64,000 nt of DNA from Streptomyces sp. SS1-1 (GCF_008973465.1 NZ_WBXN01000004.1:248001-312000), one strand, 5' to 3'; numbered from the stretch's first letter, positions 18,446 to 27,354 are shown. A program made the numbers and translations. Notes: generated by a model not told the origin, from the sequence alone.

Positions 18446-19699
18446 TCAGGACAGACCGGAGGCCCAGTCGTAGCCCTTGAGGTACGGGTCCGGCTTGATC
18501 GGCTTCCCCGAGTTCCACACCTCGGTGATCTGGCCGTCCGCGCCCACCTTGCCGATGCGGGCCGTCTTGTGGACGTGCTGGGTGGCGCCGTCGACGGTGA
18601 CCGTGCCCTCGGGGGCGTCGAAGGTGATGCCGTCCGCGGCGGCCTTCACCTCGGCCACGTCGAAGGAGCCGGCCTTCTCGACCATGGCCTTCCACAGGTA
18701 CACGGAGGTGTAGGCGGCCTCCATCGGGTCGGACGTCGGCTTGCTCTTGCCGTAGGCGGCCTGGTACGCCTTCACGAACTTCGCGTTCGCCTCGCCGGGG
18801 GTGGTCTGGTAGTAGTTCCAGGCCGTCAACTGGCCCTCCAGGTACTGGGTTCCGATGCTCTTCACCTCCTCCTCGGCGATGGACACCGACAGCACCGGCA
18901 GGCTCTTCGCGGTGAGCCCCGCCGACTTGTACTCCTTGAAGAAGGCCACGTTGCTGTCGCCGTTGAGGGTGTTGAACACGGCGTCCGCGCCGGCGTCCTT
19001 GACCTTGTTGACGATGGTGCTGAACTCGGTGGAGCCGAGCGGCGCGTAGTCCTCGCCGACCACCTCCATGCCGTGGGCCTTCGCGTACGCCCTGATCTCC
19101 TTGTTGGCGGTGCGCGGGAAGACGTAGTCGCTGCCGACGAGGTAGATCTTGGTGAGTCCCTGCTTCTTGAGGTAGTCGAGGCCGGGGACGATCTGCTGGT
19201 TGGTGGTGGCGCCGACGTAGAAGATGTACGGGGACTGCTCCAGGCCCTCGTACTGCACGGGGTAGAACAGCAGCGACTTGTTGCGTTCGAAGACCGGCTT
19301 GACGGCCTTGCGGCTGGCGGAGGTCCAGCAGCCGAAGGTGGCGACGACCTTGGAGTCCGTGATGAGGGTCTGCGCCTTCTCGGCGAAGGTGGGCCAGTCG
19401 GAGGCGCCGTCCTGGCTGACCGGATCGAGTTTCTTTCCGAGAACGCCACCGGCGGCGTTGATTTCCTTGACGGCGAGCAGCAGGGCGTTGTGAACGGTCA
19501 CCTCGCTGATGGCCATGGTGCCCGAAAGCGAGTTCAGCAGACCCACCTTCACGGTGTCACCCGAGGTGTCGGCCTTCGCGCCGGCGGCGGACGAGGTGTC
19601 GCTGCCGGTCTTGGCGCCGCAGGCGCTGAGGGCGGCGGACGTACCGAGGACGGTGAGACCGGTCAGCAGACCGCGCCGGCTGATGCTGGGGCCTGACAT
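18446..19699 (-). CDS. urtA: Urea-type ABC transporter substrate-binding lipoprotein UrtA
   Basis: The 417-residue protein has a twin-arginine-like SRRGLL signal and a lipobox ending LSAC. The mature domain is the type I periplasmic fold with UrtA hallmarks [11 protein letters not shown] and PVQYEG and the GATTNQQ segment. It captures urea or a short amide outside the cell for UrtBCDE. The ATG at 19699 was chosen because it places the signal peptide at the N-terminus. No urease genes are in this window. Confidence 0.92.
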   Translation of the reverse strand: MSGPSISRRGLLTGLTVLGTSAALSACGAKTGSDTSSAAGAKADTSGDTVKVGLLNSLSGTMAISEVTVHNALLLAVKEINAAGGVLGKKLDPVSQDGASDWPTFAEKAQTLITDSKVVATFGCWTSASRKAVKPVFERNKSLLFYPVQYEGLEQSPYIFYVGATTNQQIVPGLDYLKKQGLTKIYLVGSDYVFPRTANKEIRAYAKAHGMEVVGEDYAPLGSTEFSTIVNKVKDAGADAVFNTLNGDSNVAFFKEYKSAGLTAKSLPVLSVSIAEEEVKSIGTQYLEGQLTAWNYYQTTPGEANAKFVKAYQAAYGKSKPTSDPMEAAYTSVYLWKAMVEKAGSFDVAEVKAAADGITFDAPEGTVTVDGATQHVHKTARIGKVGADGQITEVWNSGKPIKPDPYLKGYDWASGLS

Positions 19700-20039
19700 G
19701 CAGAACCTCCTTGCCCGAAGGGGCTGTCGAGGAACGGATGGAGGGCGGGGTGGAACACTCTTCAGAGCGGCGGGCGGCGATGGCGCGCGGGCCACCAGCC
19801 GTTGCGGGGTGGCCTCCGGGCTGGTCGCTGAAGTGCGTCCACAGCCTGCGGCGAAACTGTTTCCACGGTGTTTCCGCGGAATTGAGGACCAGTATCCAAC
19901 GGCCTTATCGGCCGCATTTATTGCTTCCCGGGGAAAGGATCAGATTGCCGCAATGCCTTGTCATGGCCGATGCGTTGAGAGGTACGCTCGTGACGTCCCC
20001 ATGGCGGGGGCGTACCCCGGACGCATGCTGAGGAGTGCG
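19700..20039. promoter_or_regulatory. Divergent urtA/MarR promoter region
   Basis: This 340-base region is non-coding. It contains the GlnR-like box listed separately and an AT-richer stretch around 19885-19965 where promoters probably lie. No other gene is supported. Confidence 0.5.
19859..19874 (-). promoter_or_regulatory. GlnR-like box upstream of urtA
   Basis: On the urtA strand the sequence reads GAAAC, six bases, GAAAC, about 160 bases upstream of the start. Actinobacterial GlnR boxes are described as GTnAC and GAAAC half-sites spaced by six bases. Nitrogen control of a urea importer would make sense. One half-site deviates from the usual a-site, so this is a candidate only. Confidence 0.45.
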
Positions 20040-20525
20040 ATGGCGAGGCGGCCCCGGCGGCCCCAGGAACTGCTGCATCTGCTGACGCGGGCCGAGCGCC
20101 TTTCGGTGGGCCGGATCCGGTCCGTGCTCGACGCGTTCGACTGTTCCGTCGAGGCGTGGCGGGTGCTCGATCTGCTCTCCGACGGCGAGGGGCACAGCAT
20201 GACGGCCCTCGCCGACCACGCCTTTCTGCCGGCCCCGACCCTGACCAAGCTGATGGATCAACTCGTCGACCAGAACCTGGTGTTCCGTCGGATCGACCCG
20301 GCCGACCGGCGCCGGGTGCTGGCGCAGCTGACGCCGCGCGGTACGCAGCGCTGGCAGCAGGTGTCGCGAGCGGTCCGGGCCGACTGGGACGAGGCGGGCT
20401 TCCCGGCAGGGGAAGGCGAGGAGGAGCTCAAGGCCCTGCTCGATCAGCTCGCCGGCGCCCTGGAGGGACGGGACGGCCCGTTCACAACAGCTCGTGCGGA
20501 GCGCGGAGTTGGGCGAGGACGGTGA
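20040..20525 (+). CDS. MarR family transcriptional regulator
   Basis: The 161-residue protein has a MarR winged helix with the recognition region LADHAFLPAPTLTKLMDQLVDQ and the wing RRIDPADRRRVLAQLT. AGGAG lies four bases before the ATG at 20040; an ATG at 20025 is the alternative. It is divergent from urtA, and its 3' end overlaps the convergent AmiC-like gene by 44 bases. It may control the urt operon, with the AmiC-like protein as a possible ligand sensor. That role is inference. Confidence 0.85.
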   Translation: MARRPRRPQELLHLLTRAERLSVGRIRSVLDAFDCSVEAWRVLDLLSDGEGHSMTALADHAFLPAPTLTKLMDQLVDQNLVFRRIDPADRRRVLAQLTPRGTQRWQQVSRAVRADWDEAGFPAGEGEEELKALLDQLAGALEGRDGPFTTARAERGVGRGR

Positions 20526-21600
20526 AGTCGAGCCCGTCGGCCCGCGCCAGGTAGATGCGCTGGCGCACATGCCGTCCGTCCAGGCTCAGCAGGCCGCGCG
20601 GACCTTCGTAGGCGACGTTCTCGGCGGCCGCGCCGATGGCGGACACGTCCAGGGTGCGGGCCCGTTCGATGAGCGCCGCGAGCAGCAGGACGCCCTCGTA
20701 GCAGGACTCGCCGAGGCTGCCGGGCACCGGCGCGTCCACGCCGAAACGGCGGGCGTAACTCCCGTGGAAGTCCAGGGTGTTGCGGTCGGCGAGTGAGGCG
20801 AAGTAGCCGGCCGTGCTGTAGAGGTCGACGGTCGCCTCGGGGCCGCTCGCCAGCAGCATGTTCTCGTCCATGAGCGTGCTCAGCCTCAGGCAGCGCTGGT
20901 CGAGTCCGGCGGCGGCGAAGGCACGGTTGAAGCGGACCGCGTCACTGCCCACCAGCAGCATCAGCACCCCGTCGGCGTCCGCCCGCTCGATGCGCCGCAA
21001 CAGGCCGTCGAAGTCGTCGGTCCCCAGGGGCAGATACGCCTCGCCGCAGACCCGGCCCAGACTCGCGCGGGCGTAACGGCGGGCGGCGCGGGCGGTACGC
21101 CGGGGCCAGACGTAGTCGTTGCCGACGACGAACCAGCGGCGCACGCCCCGCTCCTCGGCGAGCAGCCGTATCGCGGGCAGGAGTTGCCAGGCGGGCGTCT
21201 CACTGGTGAGGAAGACGCCGTCGGTGCGCTCGCCTCCCTCGTAGAGGGCGGTGTAGACGTACGGCACCCGGTGCGCGACGCGTGGCGCGACGGCCTGCCG
21301 TACCGAGGAGATGTGCCAGCCGGTGACCCCCTGCACCGCGCCCGTCGCCACCAGCGCCTCGACCTCGTCCGCGACCCGCCGGGGATCCGCCCCGCCGTCG
21401 ACCTCCAGCAGCCGCATCTCCTTGCCGAGCACACCGCCCGCCCGGTTGACCTCCTCGACGGCCAGCCGCGCACACGCCTCACAGGTGGGACCGAAGATGC
21501 CGGCGGGCCCCTGCATCGGATACACGAGCGCGATGTTCAGGGTCGACGCGTCGGCCGTGAACCACTCGGGGGCGGGGAGACGGAGGGGCGGCCGGTGCAT
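20482..21600 (-). CDS. AmiC/UrtA-like substrate-binding protein without a signal peptide
   Basis: The 372-residue protein has the same type I periplasmic fold as UrtA, with matching landmarks (YPMQGPAGIFGP, NRAGGVLGKE, the GNDYVWPRR hinge strand and GSLGESCYEG). It has no signal sequence or lipobox. In Pseudomonas, AmiC is a cytoplasmic amide sensor of this fold that controls the antiterminator AmiR. A similar intracellular sensor role is plausible next to urtABCDE. The ATG at 21600 gives a compact N-terminus; a longer in-frame start adds 26 unlikely residues. Confidence 0.8.
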   Translation of the reverse strand: MHRPPLRLPAPEWFTADASTLNIALVYPMQGPAGIFGPTCEACARLAVEEVNRAGGVLGKEMRLLEVDGGADPRRVADEVEALVATGAVQGVTGWHISSVRQAVAPRVAHRVPYVYTALYEGGERTDGVFLTSETPAWQLLPAIRLLAEERGVRRWFVVGNDYVWPRRTARAARRYARASLGRVCGEAYLPLGTDDFDGLLRRIERADADGVLMLLVGSDAVRFNRAFAAAGLDQRCLRLSTLMDENMLLASGPEATVDLYSTAGYFASLADRNTLDFHGSYARRFGVDAPVPGSLGESCYEGVLLLAALIERARTLDVSAIGAAAENVAYEGPRGLLSLDGRHVRQRIYLARADGLDFTVLAQLRAPHELL

Positions 21601-21740
21601 GGCCCCATGATGGCGGCCCGCCCTGCCGGGCCCAAGCGGCCGTTCGCTCCCTGAGACCGGCGCGTCGATGCGGCGCACGGCCTGCTCTCCCGTCCCTCCG
21701 CCCCCGGGCGGGCCTCCTCTCTCGCCTGCGGCGCTTCCTA

Positions 21741-21769
21741 CGGACGGCCTGAGGGGAGGCGGCCGTCCG
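21741..21769 (-). terminator. Hairpin terminator after the alpha/beta hydrolase gene
   Basis: CGGACGGCC and GGCCGTCCG form a perfect 9-bp stem with an 11-base loop, starting three bases beyond the hydrolase stop. It should separate that gene from the AmiC-like gene downstream. Confidence 0.6.
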
Positions 21770-21772
21770 GCG

Positions 21773-22519
21773 TCACTTCAGGTGCCGGGTGAAGAAGTGG
21801 GCCGCGGCGTCTCCCGCGTACTGCGGGACGCCGGTGTGTCCGCCCATGTTGGCCTGCAGGGTCTTCTCCTTGGAGGCGAAGGCGTCGAACAGGTCCAGGG
21901 ACGCCTGCCGGTCGTTGCCTTCGTCGTCCCACTGCAGCAGGACGTGCAGCGGGATGGTGACCCGGCGGGCCTCCTCGAGGATCGCGCGGGGCACGAAACT
22001 GCCGGCGAAGAGGCCGGCGGCCGCGATGCGGGCGTCGACCGCCGCGAGGCGCACGCCGATCGAGATGATCCCTCCCGAGTACCCGACACGGCCCTCGATC
22101 TCGGGCAGGGCCAGGAGGGCGTCCAGCGCGGACCGCCACTCCGGGACCGCCTTGTCGACGAGCGGCAGGATCAGGGCGTCGATGATCTCGTCGCCGACCG
22201 GCTCACCGGCCTCCTTGACCTGGCGCAGTGCGGAGCGGGCCTCGTCGAGGGTGTCCCAACGGGGTCGGTCGCCGCTGCCCGGGAGCTCGATGGTGGCCGT
22301 GGCGAAACCGTCGGCCGCCGCGTGCCGGGCCCGTGCCACCAGGCGCGGGTACATCCTGTCCAGCCCGAGCGGGGGGTGGCCGAGCAGGATCAGCGGTACC
22401 GGGGCGGAGGCGGTGGCGGATGCGGGGGTCCAGAGGATGCCGGGGATCTCACCCAGGGTGAAGGCGCGCTCGAGGACGCCGTCGTCGAGGTGGCGTTCGG
22501 TGGTGAAGTGAAGGTGCAT
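21773..22519 (-). CDS. Alpha/beta hydrolase (dienelactone-hydrolase-like)
   Basis: The 248-residue hydrolase has the nucleophile elbow GYSGG with S148, an aspartate in QWDDEG and a histidine in GGHTG near the C-terminus, the order expected for the triad. No signal peptide is seen, so it is cytoplasmic. The substrate is unknown. It stands alone, with a terminator behind it and 244 bases before the MDR gene upstream. Confidence 0.78.
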   Translation of the reverse strand: MHLHFTTERHLDDGVLERAFTLGEIPGILWTPASATASAPVPLILLGHPPLGLDRMYPRLVARARHAAADGFATATIELPGSGDRPRWDTLDEARSALRQVKEAGEPVGDEIIDALILPLVDKAVPEWRSALDALLALPEIEGRVGYSGGIISIGVRLAAVDARIAAAGLFAGSFVPRAILEEARRVTIPLHVLLQWDDEGNDRQASLDLFDAFASKEKTLQANMGGHTGVPQYAGDAAAHFFTRHLK

Positions 22520-22763
22520 GGTCGTGCCTTTCGGGAATGCGCTGCGACGGCGCTCCCGGACGACGACCTATCGCCCGACCGTGACCCCTGAGGAGAGCAC
22601 CCACGTCGATATGTTCACGGGTACCACCTCCTCGCTCTCTCGCACGGCCTCGGCGAACCTAGCAAGGCCCCTCGTCGTACGCCAAGCGATTTTCCGCGCC
22701 GTCCGGGCAGGTCGGCCGCCACGGACCGAGATCCGTACCCGTGCCTGTCCGTGACCGCCGGCG

Positions 22764-23777
22764 TCAGGCGACCGTGAGGACGATCTTGCCCTGGATGTGC
22801 CCCTGGGCGGCGCGTTCGTGTGCTGCTTGGGCGTCGGCGAGCGGGTACGCGCTGTCGATCGCGACGCGGAGCGCGCCCGCGTCGACCAGGCGTGACAGTT
22901 CGGCGAGCTGGGTACCGTTCGCGCGGACCTGCGTGCCGGTCACGGTGACGCCCAGTTTCGCGTTCTCCTCGTCGTCGAACTCGCCGAAGTAGACCGGGAA
23001 GAGGGCGCCTCCCCGCTTGAGCGTGCGCAGGAAGCGCCGGCTGGTGGGGCCGCCGACGGCGTCCAGGACCAGGTCGGCGTCCCGCACGGCGTCCTCGGGC
23101 CGCTGTCGCGTGTAGTCGATGAACTCGTCGGCGCCCAGTTCGCGCAGGAACGTCTCGTGAGGGCCGGACGCCACGGCGATGACGTGGGCGCCCTTCCCCT
23201 TCGCCAGCTGGAGAGCGAGGTGGCCCACGCCTCCGGCGGCGCCGTTGACGAGTACGGTCGTGTCGCCGCCCAGCCGTACGGGCCGGTGCGCGGCCTCCTG
23301 GAAGGGCGAGGGGTGATCGTGCCCGACCTCGATCAGGTACTGCCATGCCGTGAGCCCCGACATGGGCAGTCCAGCGGCGTGCGCGTGGTCGACGGAGGCC
23401 GGCTTGGGGGCGAGGTCGGACGCCGGGGCCGTGACGTACTCGGCGTATCCCCCGCTCTGCATCAGGACGGGGAAGCGCAGCATGCCGATCACCTCGTCGC
23501 CGGGCGCGAAGTCGTGGACGTCGGCGGCGGCGGCCTCCACGACGCCGGAGATGTCGGTTCCGGGGATCAGTGGCAGGTCGAACGGCGGCCTGAACTCCGC
23601 GGGGATGCCGGGCATGCCGTCGCGCACGTACCAGTCGGGCGGATTGAGCCCGGCCGCGTGCACGCGGACGAGGACCTCGCCCGGCGCGGGCACGGGGATC
23701 GGCACGCGCTCGTGGCGCAGCACCTCGGGACCGCCGAAGTCGTGCAGGCGGATGGCGTTCATCGTGGGCGTCGGCAT
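22764..23777 (-). CDS. NADP-dependent quinone-oxidoreductase-like MDR protein
   Basis: The 337-residue medium-chain reductase lacks the structural zinc cysteines. It has the GroES-like N-terminal domain (AAGLNPPDWYVRDG), the Rossmann motif NGAAGGVGHLALQLAKG and the C-terminal HIQGKIVL end typical of the quinone oxidoreductase group. GGAG lies upstream of the ATG at 23777; upstream in-frame sequence is operator DNA. It is divergent from a TetR gene that probably controls it. Confidence 0.9.
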   Translation of the reverse strand: MPTPTMNAIRLHDFGGPEVLRHERVPIPVPAPGEVLVRVHAAGLNPPDWYVRDGMPGIPAEFRPPFDLPLIPGTDISGVVEAAAADVHDFAPGDEVIGMLRFPVLMQSGGYAEYVTAPASDLAPKPASVDHAHAAGLPMSGLTAWQYLIEVGHDHPSPFQEAAHRPVRLGGDTTVLVNGAAGGVGHLALQLAKGKGAHVIAVASGPHETFLRELGADEFIDYTRQRPEDAVRDADLVLDAVGGPTSRRFLRTLKRGGALFPVYFGEFDDEENAKLGVTVTGTQVRANGTQLAELSRLVDAGALRVAIDSAYPLADAQAAHERAAQGHIQGKIVLTVA

Positions 23778-23810
23778 CGTTTTCTCCAGCTCAGCGGGCG
23801 GCGTACACTT

Positions 23811-23870
23811 ATATGGATCGGCGATCCACATATCCGGTTCACTGATCCGAATATATGGATCACTGATCCG
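23811..23870. promoter_or_regulatory. Cluster of GGATC/GATCC operator repeats
   Basis: Between the divergent MDR and TetR genes, 23814-23828 is the perfect palindrome TGGATCGGCGATCCA. Positions 23843-23862 are TGATCC, eight bases, GGATCA. Positions 23857-23869 are GGATC, three bases, GATCC. ATATAT tracts next to these sites may be promoter -10 regions. Repeated half-sites between a TetR gene and its neighbour are typical operators. Confidence 0.6.
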
Positions 23871-23891
23871 TTTAGTCAAACGAGGGGACCC

Positions 23892-24455
23892 ATGCGAGCC
23901 GACGCCAAGAAGAACCGCGACCATCTGCTGACGGTCGCGGGCACCGCCATCGCCGAGCAGGGCGTGGACGCGTCCATGCGCGACATCGCACGCCGGGCCG
24001 GAGTCGGGCTGGCGACACTACTGCGTCACTTCCCGACCCGCGAGGCCCTGCTGGAGGCGCTGCTCCACGCGAGCTTCGAGGAACTCACCGCGAAGGCGGC
24101 CGAGTTCGAGGCGGCGGACTCCCCCGAGGACGCACTGGTCTCGTGGACCCGTGACTGCGTCGCGTGGACGACCACGTACCGGGGTGTCACCGTGCTGATG
24201 GCGGCCGCCATCGAGGACGAGGAGTCCGCGCTGCACGCTTCCTGCGTCACGCTGCGCGCGGCAGGTACCCGGCTGCTCACGCGGGCCCAGGACGCCGGTG
24301 TGGCGCGGAAGGACATCGACGGGGAGGACCTGTTCGCCCTGATCGCCATGCTGGCCTGGCTCGGCGACCAGCCCTCGCTCGCGCCGCGTGCCGATCGCCT
24401 CATCGACGTGGTCGCGGGCGCCGTGCTGCACGGAGCGGCGAACGCATCGCGGTGA
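23892..24455 (+). CDS. TetR family transcriptional regulator
   Basis: The 187-residue regulator has the N-terminal HTH (MRDIARRAGVGLATLLRHFP) and a C-terminal ligand domain of the SBD type. The ATG at 23892 follows the operator region, with GAGGGG upstream. It probably represses the divergent MDR gene and itself. Confidence 0.9.
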   Translation: MRADAKKNRDHLLTVAGTAIAEQGVDASMRDIARRAGVGLATLLRHFPTREALLEALLHASFEELTAKAAEFEAADSPEDALVSWTRDCVAWTTTYRGVTVLMAAAIEDEESALHASCVTLRAAGTRLLTRAQDAGVARKDIDGEDLFALIAMLAWLGDQPSLAPRADRLIDVVAGAVLHGAANASR

Positions 24456-24582
24456 CCGCGTGAGGCCCCTTCCCCGGCGCCCTGGCGCCCTGGCGCCCAC
24501 ATGGTGATTGCTCGCCGAATTGACTATGTTGCCCTGATCTCGTCCGGTCTTCTCGTCCGATCTCTCGCAGGGGGTGGCGGCT

Positions 24583-25584
24583 GTGCGGCACCAGGGCAAG
24601 ACGTTCCGGGCGATCGAGGTGGGCGACGGCGGTGACGGGCGGTGGGCCGCCTACGCCCGGCCCCTGTGGCCGGAGATGGAGGGGTTGCTGACCGCAGAGG
24701 GCCGAACTCCACAGGGCGCGCAGCGCGTTCGGGAGCTGTTCGGTGCGCACATGCCGGAACTGGTCCCGGTCCTGGACCGCTTGGCCGCCCAACTCGACCG
24801 GCCCGAGGCGGAAGCCTTCCTCACCCACGCGGCGCTGCGGCCGTTCTCCCAGGCCTGCACCCAGATCGGTCGGAACGGCACGCTGCTGCGCAACTACGAC
24901 ATGCCGCCCGACCAGTGCGAGGGAACCATCGTCTCCTCGCACTTCCTGCGCCCCGTGATCGGGATGCAGGACGTGCTGTGGGGCCTGCTCGACGGGATGA
25001 ACGACGCCGGCCTCGCGGTCTCGGTCACGTGGGGCGGACGCTCCGCCTGCGGACGTGGCTTCGCCGTCCTCATCGTGGTGCGCTACCTGCTGGAGACGTG
25101 CGACTCCGTGGATGAGGCGGTCAGCAGGCTTCGGTCCCTGCCGGTCGCCGTCCCCCAGAACCTCACCCTTGTCGATGCCGGGAAGGCGGTGACGGTGTTC
25201 GTGGGGCCGGACATACCGCCGACGGTGGCACCGGACGCCTGCGCCGCCAACCACCAGCACCTGCCGGTGACCGACGAGCAGGAGCGGGCCTTGCGGACGC
25301 AGGAGCGGCTGCGTGCCGTACGCGCCGCGGGTGCGGACGACGTGGCGGCGATGCTGCGGCCGCCACTGTATCGACCGGTCGACGAGCAGGGGTCGCGAAC
25401 GCTCTACACAGCCCGCTATCGGCCGGTCGAGGGCCGTGTGACGTACTACTGGCCCGGTGAGTCCTGGCAGCAGTCCTTCGGCGACTTCACACCCGGATCC
25501 CGCACCGTGACCCTGGCGCAGGCCCAGACCCAGGCCCAGGCCCAGAGCACGGGCACGGACACGGGTACGGACAAGTACTCCTGA
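24583..25584 (+). CDS. C45-family autoproteolytic acyltransferase/hydrolase
   Basis: The 333-residue protein resembles penicillin acyl-CoA:6-APA acyltransferase-type enzymes. These Ntn hydrolases cleave themselves so that an internal Cys becomes the N-terminal nucleophile. The expected site is C92 in QACTQIGRNG followed by LRNYD, the conserved C-T...RN-D pattern. GTG at 24583 was chosen because AGGGGG lies about eight bases upstream; GTG at 24574 is possible. The last 25 residues are a low-complexity Ala/Gln then Thr/Gly/Asp tail made by short DNA repeats. The physiological substrate is unknown. Confidence 0.8.
   Translation: MRHQGKTFRAIEVGDGGDGRWAAYARPLWPEMEGLLTAEGRTPQGAQRVRELFGAHMPELVPVLDRLAAQLDRPEAEAFLTHAALRPFSQACTQIGRNGTLLRNYDMPPDQCEGTIVSSHFLRPVIGMQDVLWGLLDGMNDAGLAVSVTWGGRSACGRGFAVLIVVRYLLETCDSVDEAVSRLRSLPVAVPQNLTLVDAGKAVTVFVGPDIPPTVAPDACAANHQHLPVTDEQERALRTQERLRAVRAAGADDVAAMLRPPLYRPVDEQGSRTLYTARYRPVEGRVTYYWPGESWQQSFGDFTPGSRTVTLAQAQTQAQAQSTGTDTGTDKYS
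25519..25572 (+). repeat. Short tandem repeats encoding the C45 protein tail
   Basis: Four hexamers of CAGGCC/CAGACC (25519-25542) are followed by two 12-mers, acgggcacggac and acgggtacggac (25549-25572). All stay in frame at the gene's 3' end. Confidence 0.8.
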
Positions 25585-25601
25585 CCGTCCGAACGCACAG
25601 G

Positions 25602-26555
25602 TCAGCGCATGTACGTGGCGAACCACTCCAGCATCTGCTCGGGCTCACGCTGGAAGTGGAGGTAGCCGTCCCAGCGTGCCGTCGTGCCGTGGATCCAGAG
25701 GAGCTTCTTCTCCTCGATCGGGATGTTGTCGAACATGGCCTGCACATCGCTCGGCCGGGTCATCGGGTCGTCGTGGACCTGGTACAGGAACGTCGGAACG
25801 GTGACGCTCTTCGCGGCCTCGACGGGCGACATCTCGTCGAAGCCGAAGCTCACCATGAGCCGGATCCGCTGCTCCAGCTCGTCGATGCGGTCGCCGAGTC
25901 CCAGCAGGTCGAGCGTGGACCGCATGGCCACGCCGACGGACAGTGGCTGCGGGGAGACCACACAGCGGACGTCCTCGAAGTGCTCGGGGTACCGCTGCAT
26001 GGCGAACATGGTCGCGTTGGAGCCCTGGCAGCGGCTGAACAGCCCGATGGTCATGTCCTTGAGCCGCTCGTCGCCGCGCGCGTACAGGAGTGAACCGACG
26101 ACGTCACGTGCCTCGAAGCGGCCTCCGCTGCCGATTCCCCCGTTGCCGGATCCGCTGTGCCCGAAGTTGCGCATGTCGTAGGTGAGGACGTTGTACCCGG
26201 CCTCGTGGAGGATCCGGTAGTCGGGGACGAAGTCGACCTCGAAGTCGTTGCCCGCCAGGGCGCCGATCGACTTCCAGGGCTCCAGGTGGGCGGGGAAGCC
26301 GTAGCGGTTGAACCACAGGGGATGGTTCGCGATGACCAGCTTGGTCGAGCCTTCGCGAGGGATGTACCAGGCCTCCAGCGGGACGCCGTCCAGGGAGGGG
26401 AAGGTCACCTCCTCGTACGCCAGTCCGTAGTCGGCCGGGGTCTTCAGGATCGGGGAACGGATCGGGTGCGCGAAGCCTTCCGCGACCCCGTCGAGGATGT
26501 GCTGGATCTCCTCTTCGGTCCTGGTGTGCTGCGGCTGTTCCTGAGTGGTGGTCAT
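25602..26555 (-). CDS. Alpha/beta hydrolase with a cysteine nucleophile elbow
   Basis: The 317-residue protein resembles the FrsA/peptidase S9-like alpha/beta hydrolases. The elbow reads SRCQGS, so C176 sits where the catalytic serine is normally found, as in dienelactone hydrolase. Acid and base candidates are the aspartates in HDDPMTRPSD and the histidine in GYLHFQRE. AAGGGA precedes the ATG at 26555. It lies 64 bases downstream of a TetR gene on the same strand and is probably regulated by it. Confidence 0.78.
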   Translation of the reverse strand: MTTTQEQPQHTRTEEEIQHILDGVAEGFAHPIRSPILKTPADYGLAYEEVTFPSLDGVPLEAWYIPREGSTKLVIANHPLWFNRYGFPAHLEPWKSIGALAGNDFEVDFVPDYRILHEAGYNVLTYDMRNFGHSGSGNGGIGSGGRFEARDVVGSLLYARGDERLKDMTIGLFSRCQGSNATMFAMQRYPEHFEDVRCVVSPQPLSVGVAMRSTLDLLGLGDRIDELEQRIRLMVSFGFDEMSPVEAAKSVTVPTFLYQVHDDPMTRPSDVQAMFDNIPIEEKKLLWIHGTTARWDGYLHFQREPEQMLEWFATYMR

Positions 26556-26619
26556 GTTCGTGTCCCTTCGGGGGCTTGGCTTCATGGGGCAGGTGCGGCG
26601 ACGAGACGGTACGGGTCGG

Positions 26620-27324
26620 TCAGCCGGCGAGCTCGGCGAGCCACTCGTGCAGGAGTGCCGTCTCCGAGGCCCGCAGCGAGGCGACCGGGCCGTGCGGCAG
26701 CTCGGCGCTCAACCGCGCCGCGGCCTGCTGGAGTCGCGGTGTCGTGGGAGGGGCCGTGTAGGTGCGGGCCGGGGCGATGACGGCCTCGGCGACGGTGTCG
26801 CGTACGAGCGCGCACACGGGATCGTCGGCCGTTCCGCCGGTGCGGATCAGTTGGAAGGTCGCGCCCACCGCGGCCGCCTCCACGACACCGGCCGCCACTT
26901 CGGCGGGCAGCCGGAGCCGCCCCGCGTCGTCCAGTTCACGCATCATCGCGACGAGGTCGGCGTGTGCCGCCTCGGCCGCCGGCGTCGTCCGTCCCTTGCC
27001 TGGCTGGCCGTACATGACGTGGTAGAGCGCGGGGTTTGTGACGCCGAACTCCACGTGCATGTCCCAGCCGCGCCGGAAGTCCCTGGCGAGGTCGCCGGTC
27101 GTTCCCAGAGACCGCTTACGGGCGAGATAGCGCTCGAATCCGTCGGTGACCACGGCCTGGAGCAGTCCGTCCTTGTCACCGAAGTGGTGGTAGAGCGTCG
27201 GGGGCCTGACACCGGCGCCGTCGCACACTTCGCGCGTCGAGATCTGCCCGCTCGCCGAAGCCGCCAGCAGTTCGGCGGCGACCTCGATGATCCGGTCCCG
27301 GGTCTGCTTGATATCCGTGCTCAT
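26620..27324 (-). CDS. TetR family transcriptional regulator
   Basis: The 234-residue regulator has the HTH STREVCDGAGVRPPTLYHHFGDKDGL (about residues 29-54). Its C-terminal domain resembles the TetR regulator at 52645. It is upstream of the Cys-type hydrolase in the same orientation, so the pair is likely one operon under autoregulation. Confidence 0.88.
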   Translation of the reverse strand: MSTDIKQTRDRIIEVAAELLAASASGQISTREVCDGAGVRPPTLYHHFGDKDGLLQAVVTDGFERYLARKRSLGTTGDLARDFRRGWDMHVEFGVTNPALYHVMYGQPGKGRTTPAAEAAHADLVAMMRELDDAGRLRLPAEVAAGVVEAAAVGATFQLIRTGGTADDPVCALVRDTVAEAVIAPARTYTAPPTTPRLQQAAARLSAELPHGPVASLRASETALLHEWLAELAG

Positions 27325-27354
27325 GTATCAACAGTACACCGTCTTCGCCGAAAG

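Noticed and set aside
17423..19696. 757-codon open frame antisense to urtC, urtB and urtA
   Set aside because: The composition is typical of a high-GC antisense shadow, and the sense strand encodes recognised Urt proteins throughout.
20482..20525. MarR and AmiC-like genes as a co-directional amiC-amiR style operon
   Set aside because: They are convergent and overlap only at their 3' ends, so any functional link must be through the proteins, not a shared transcript.
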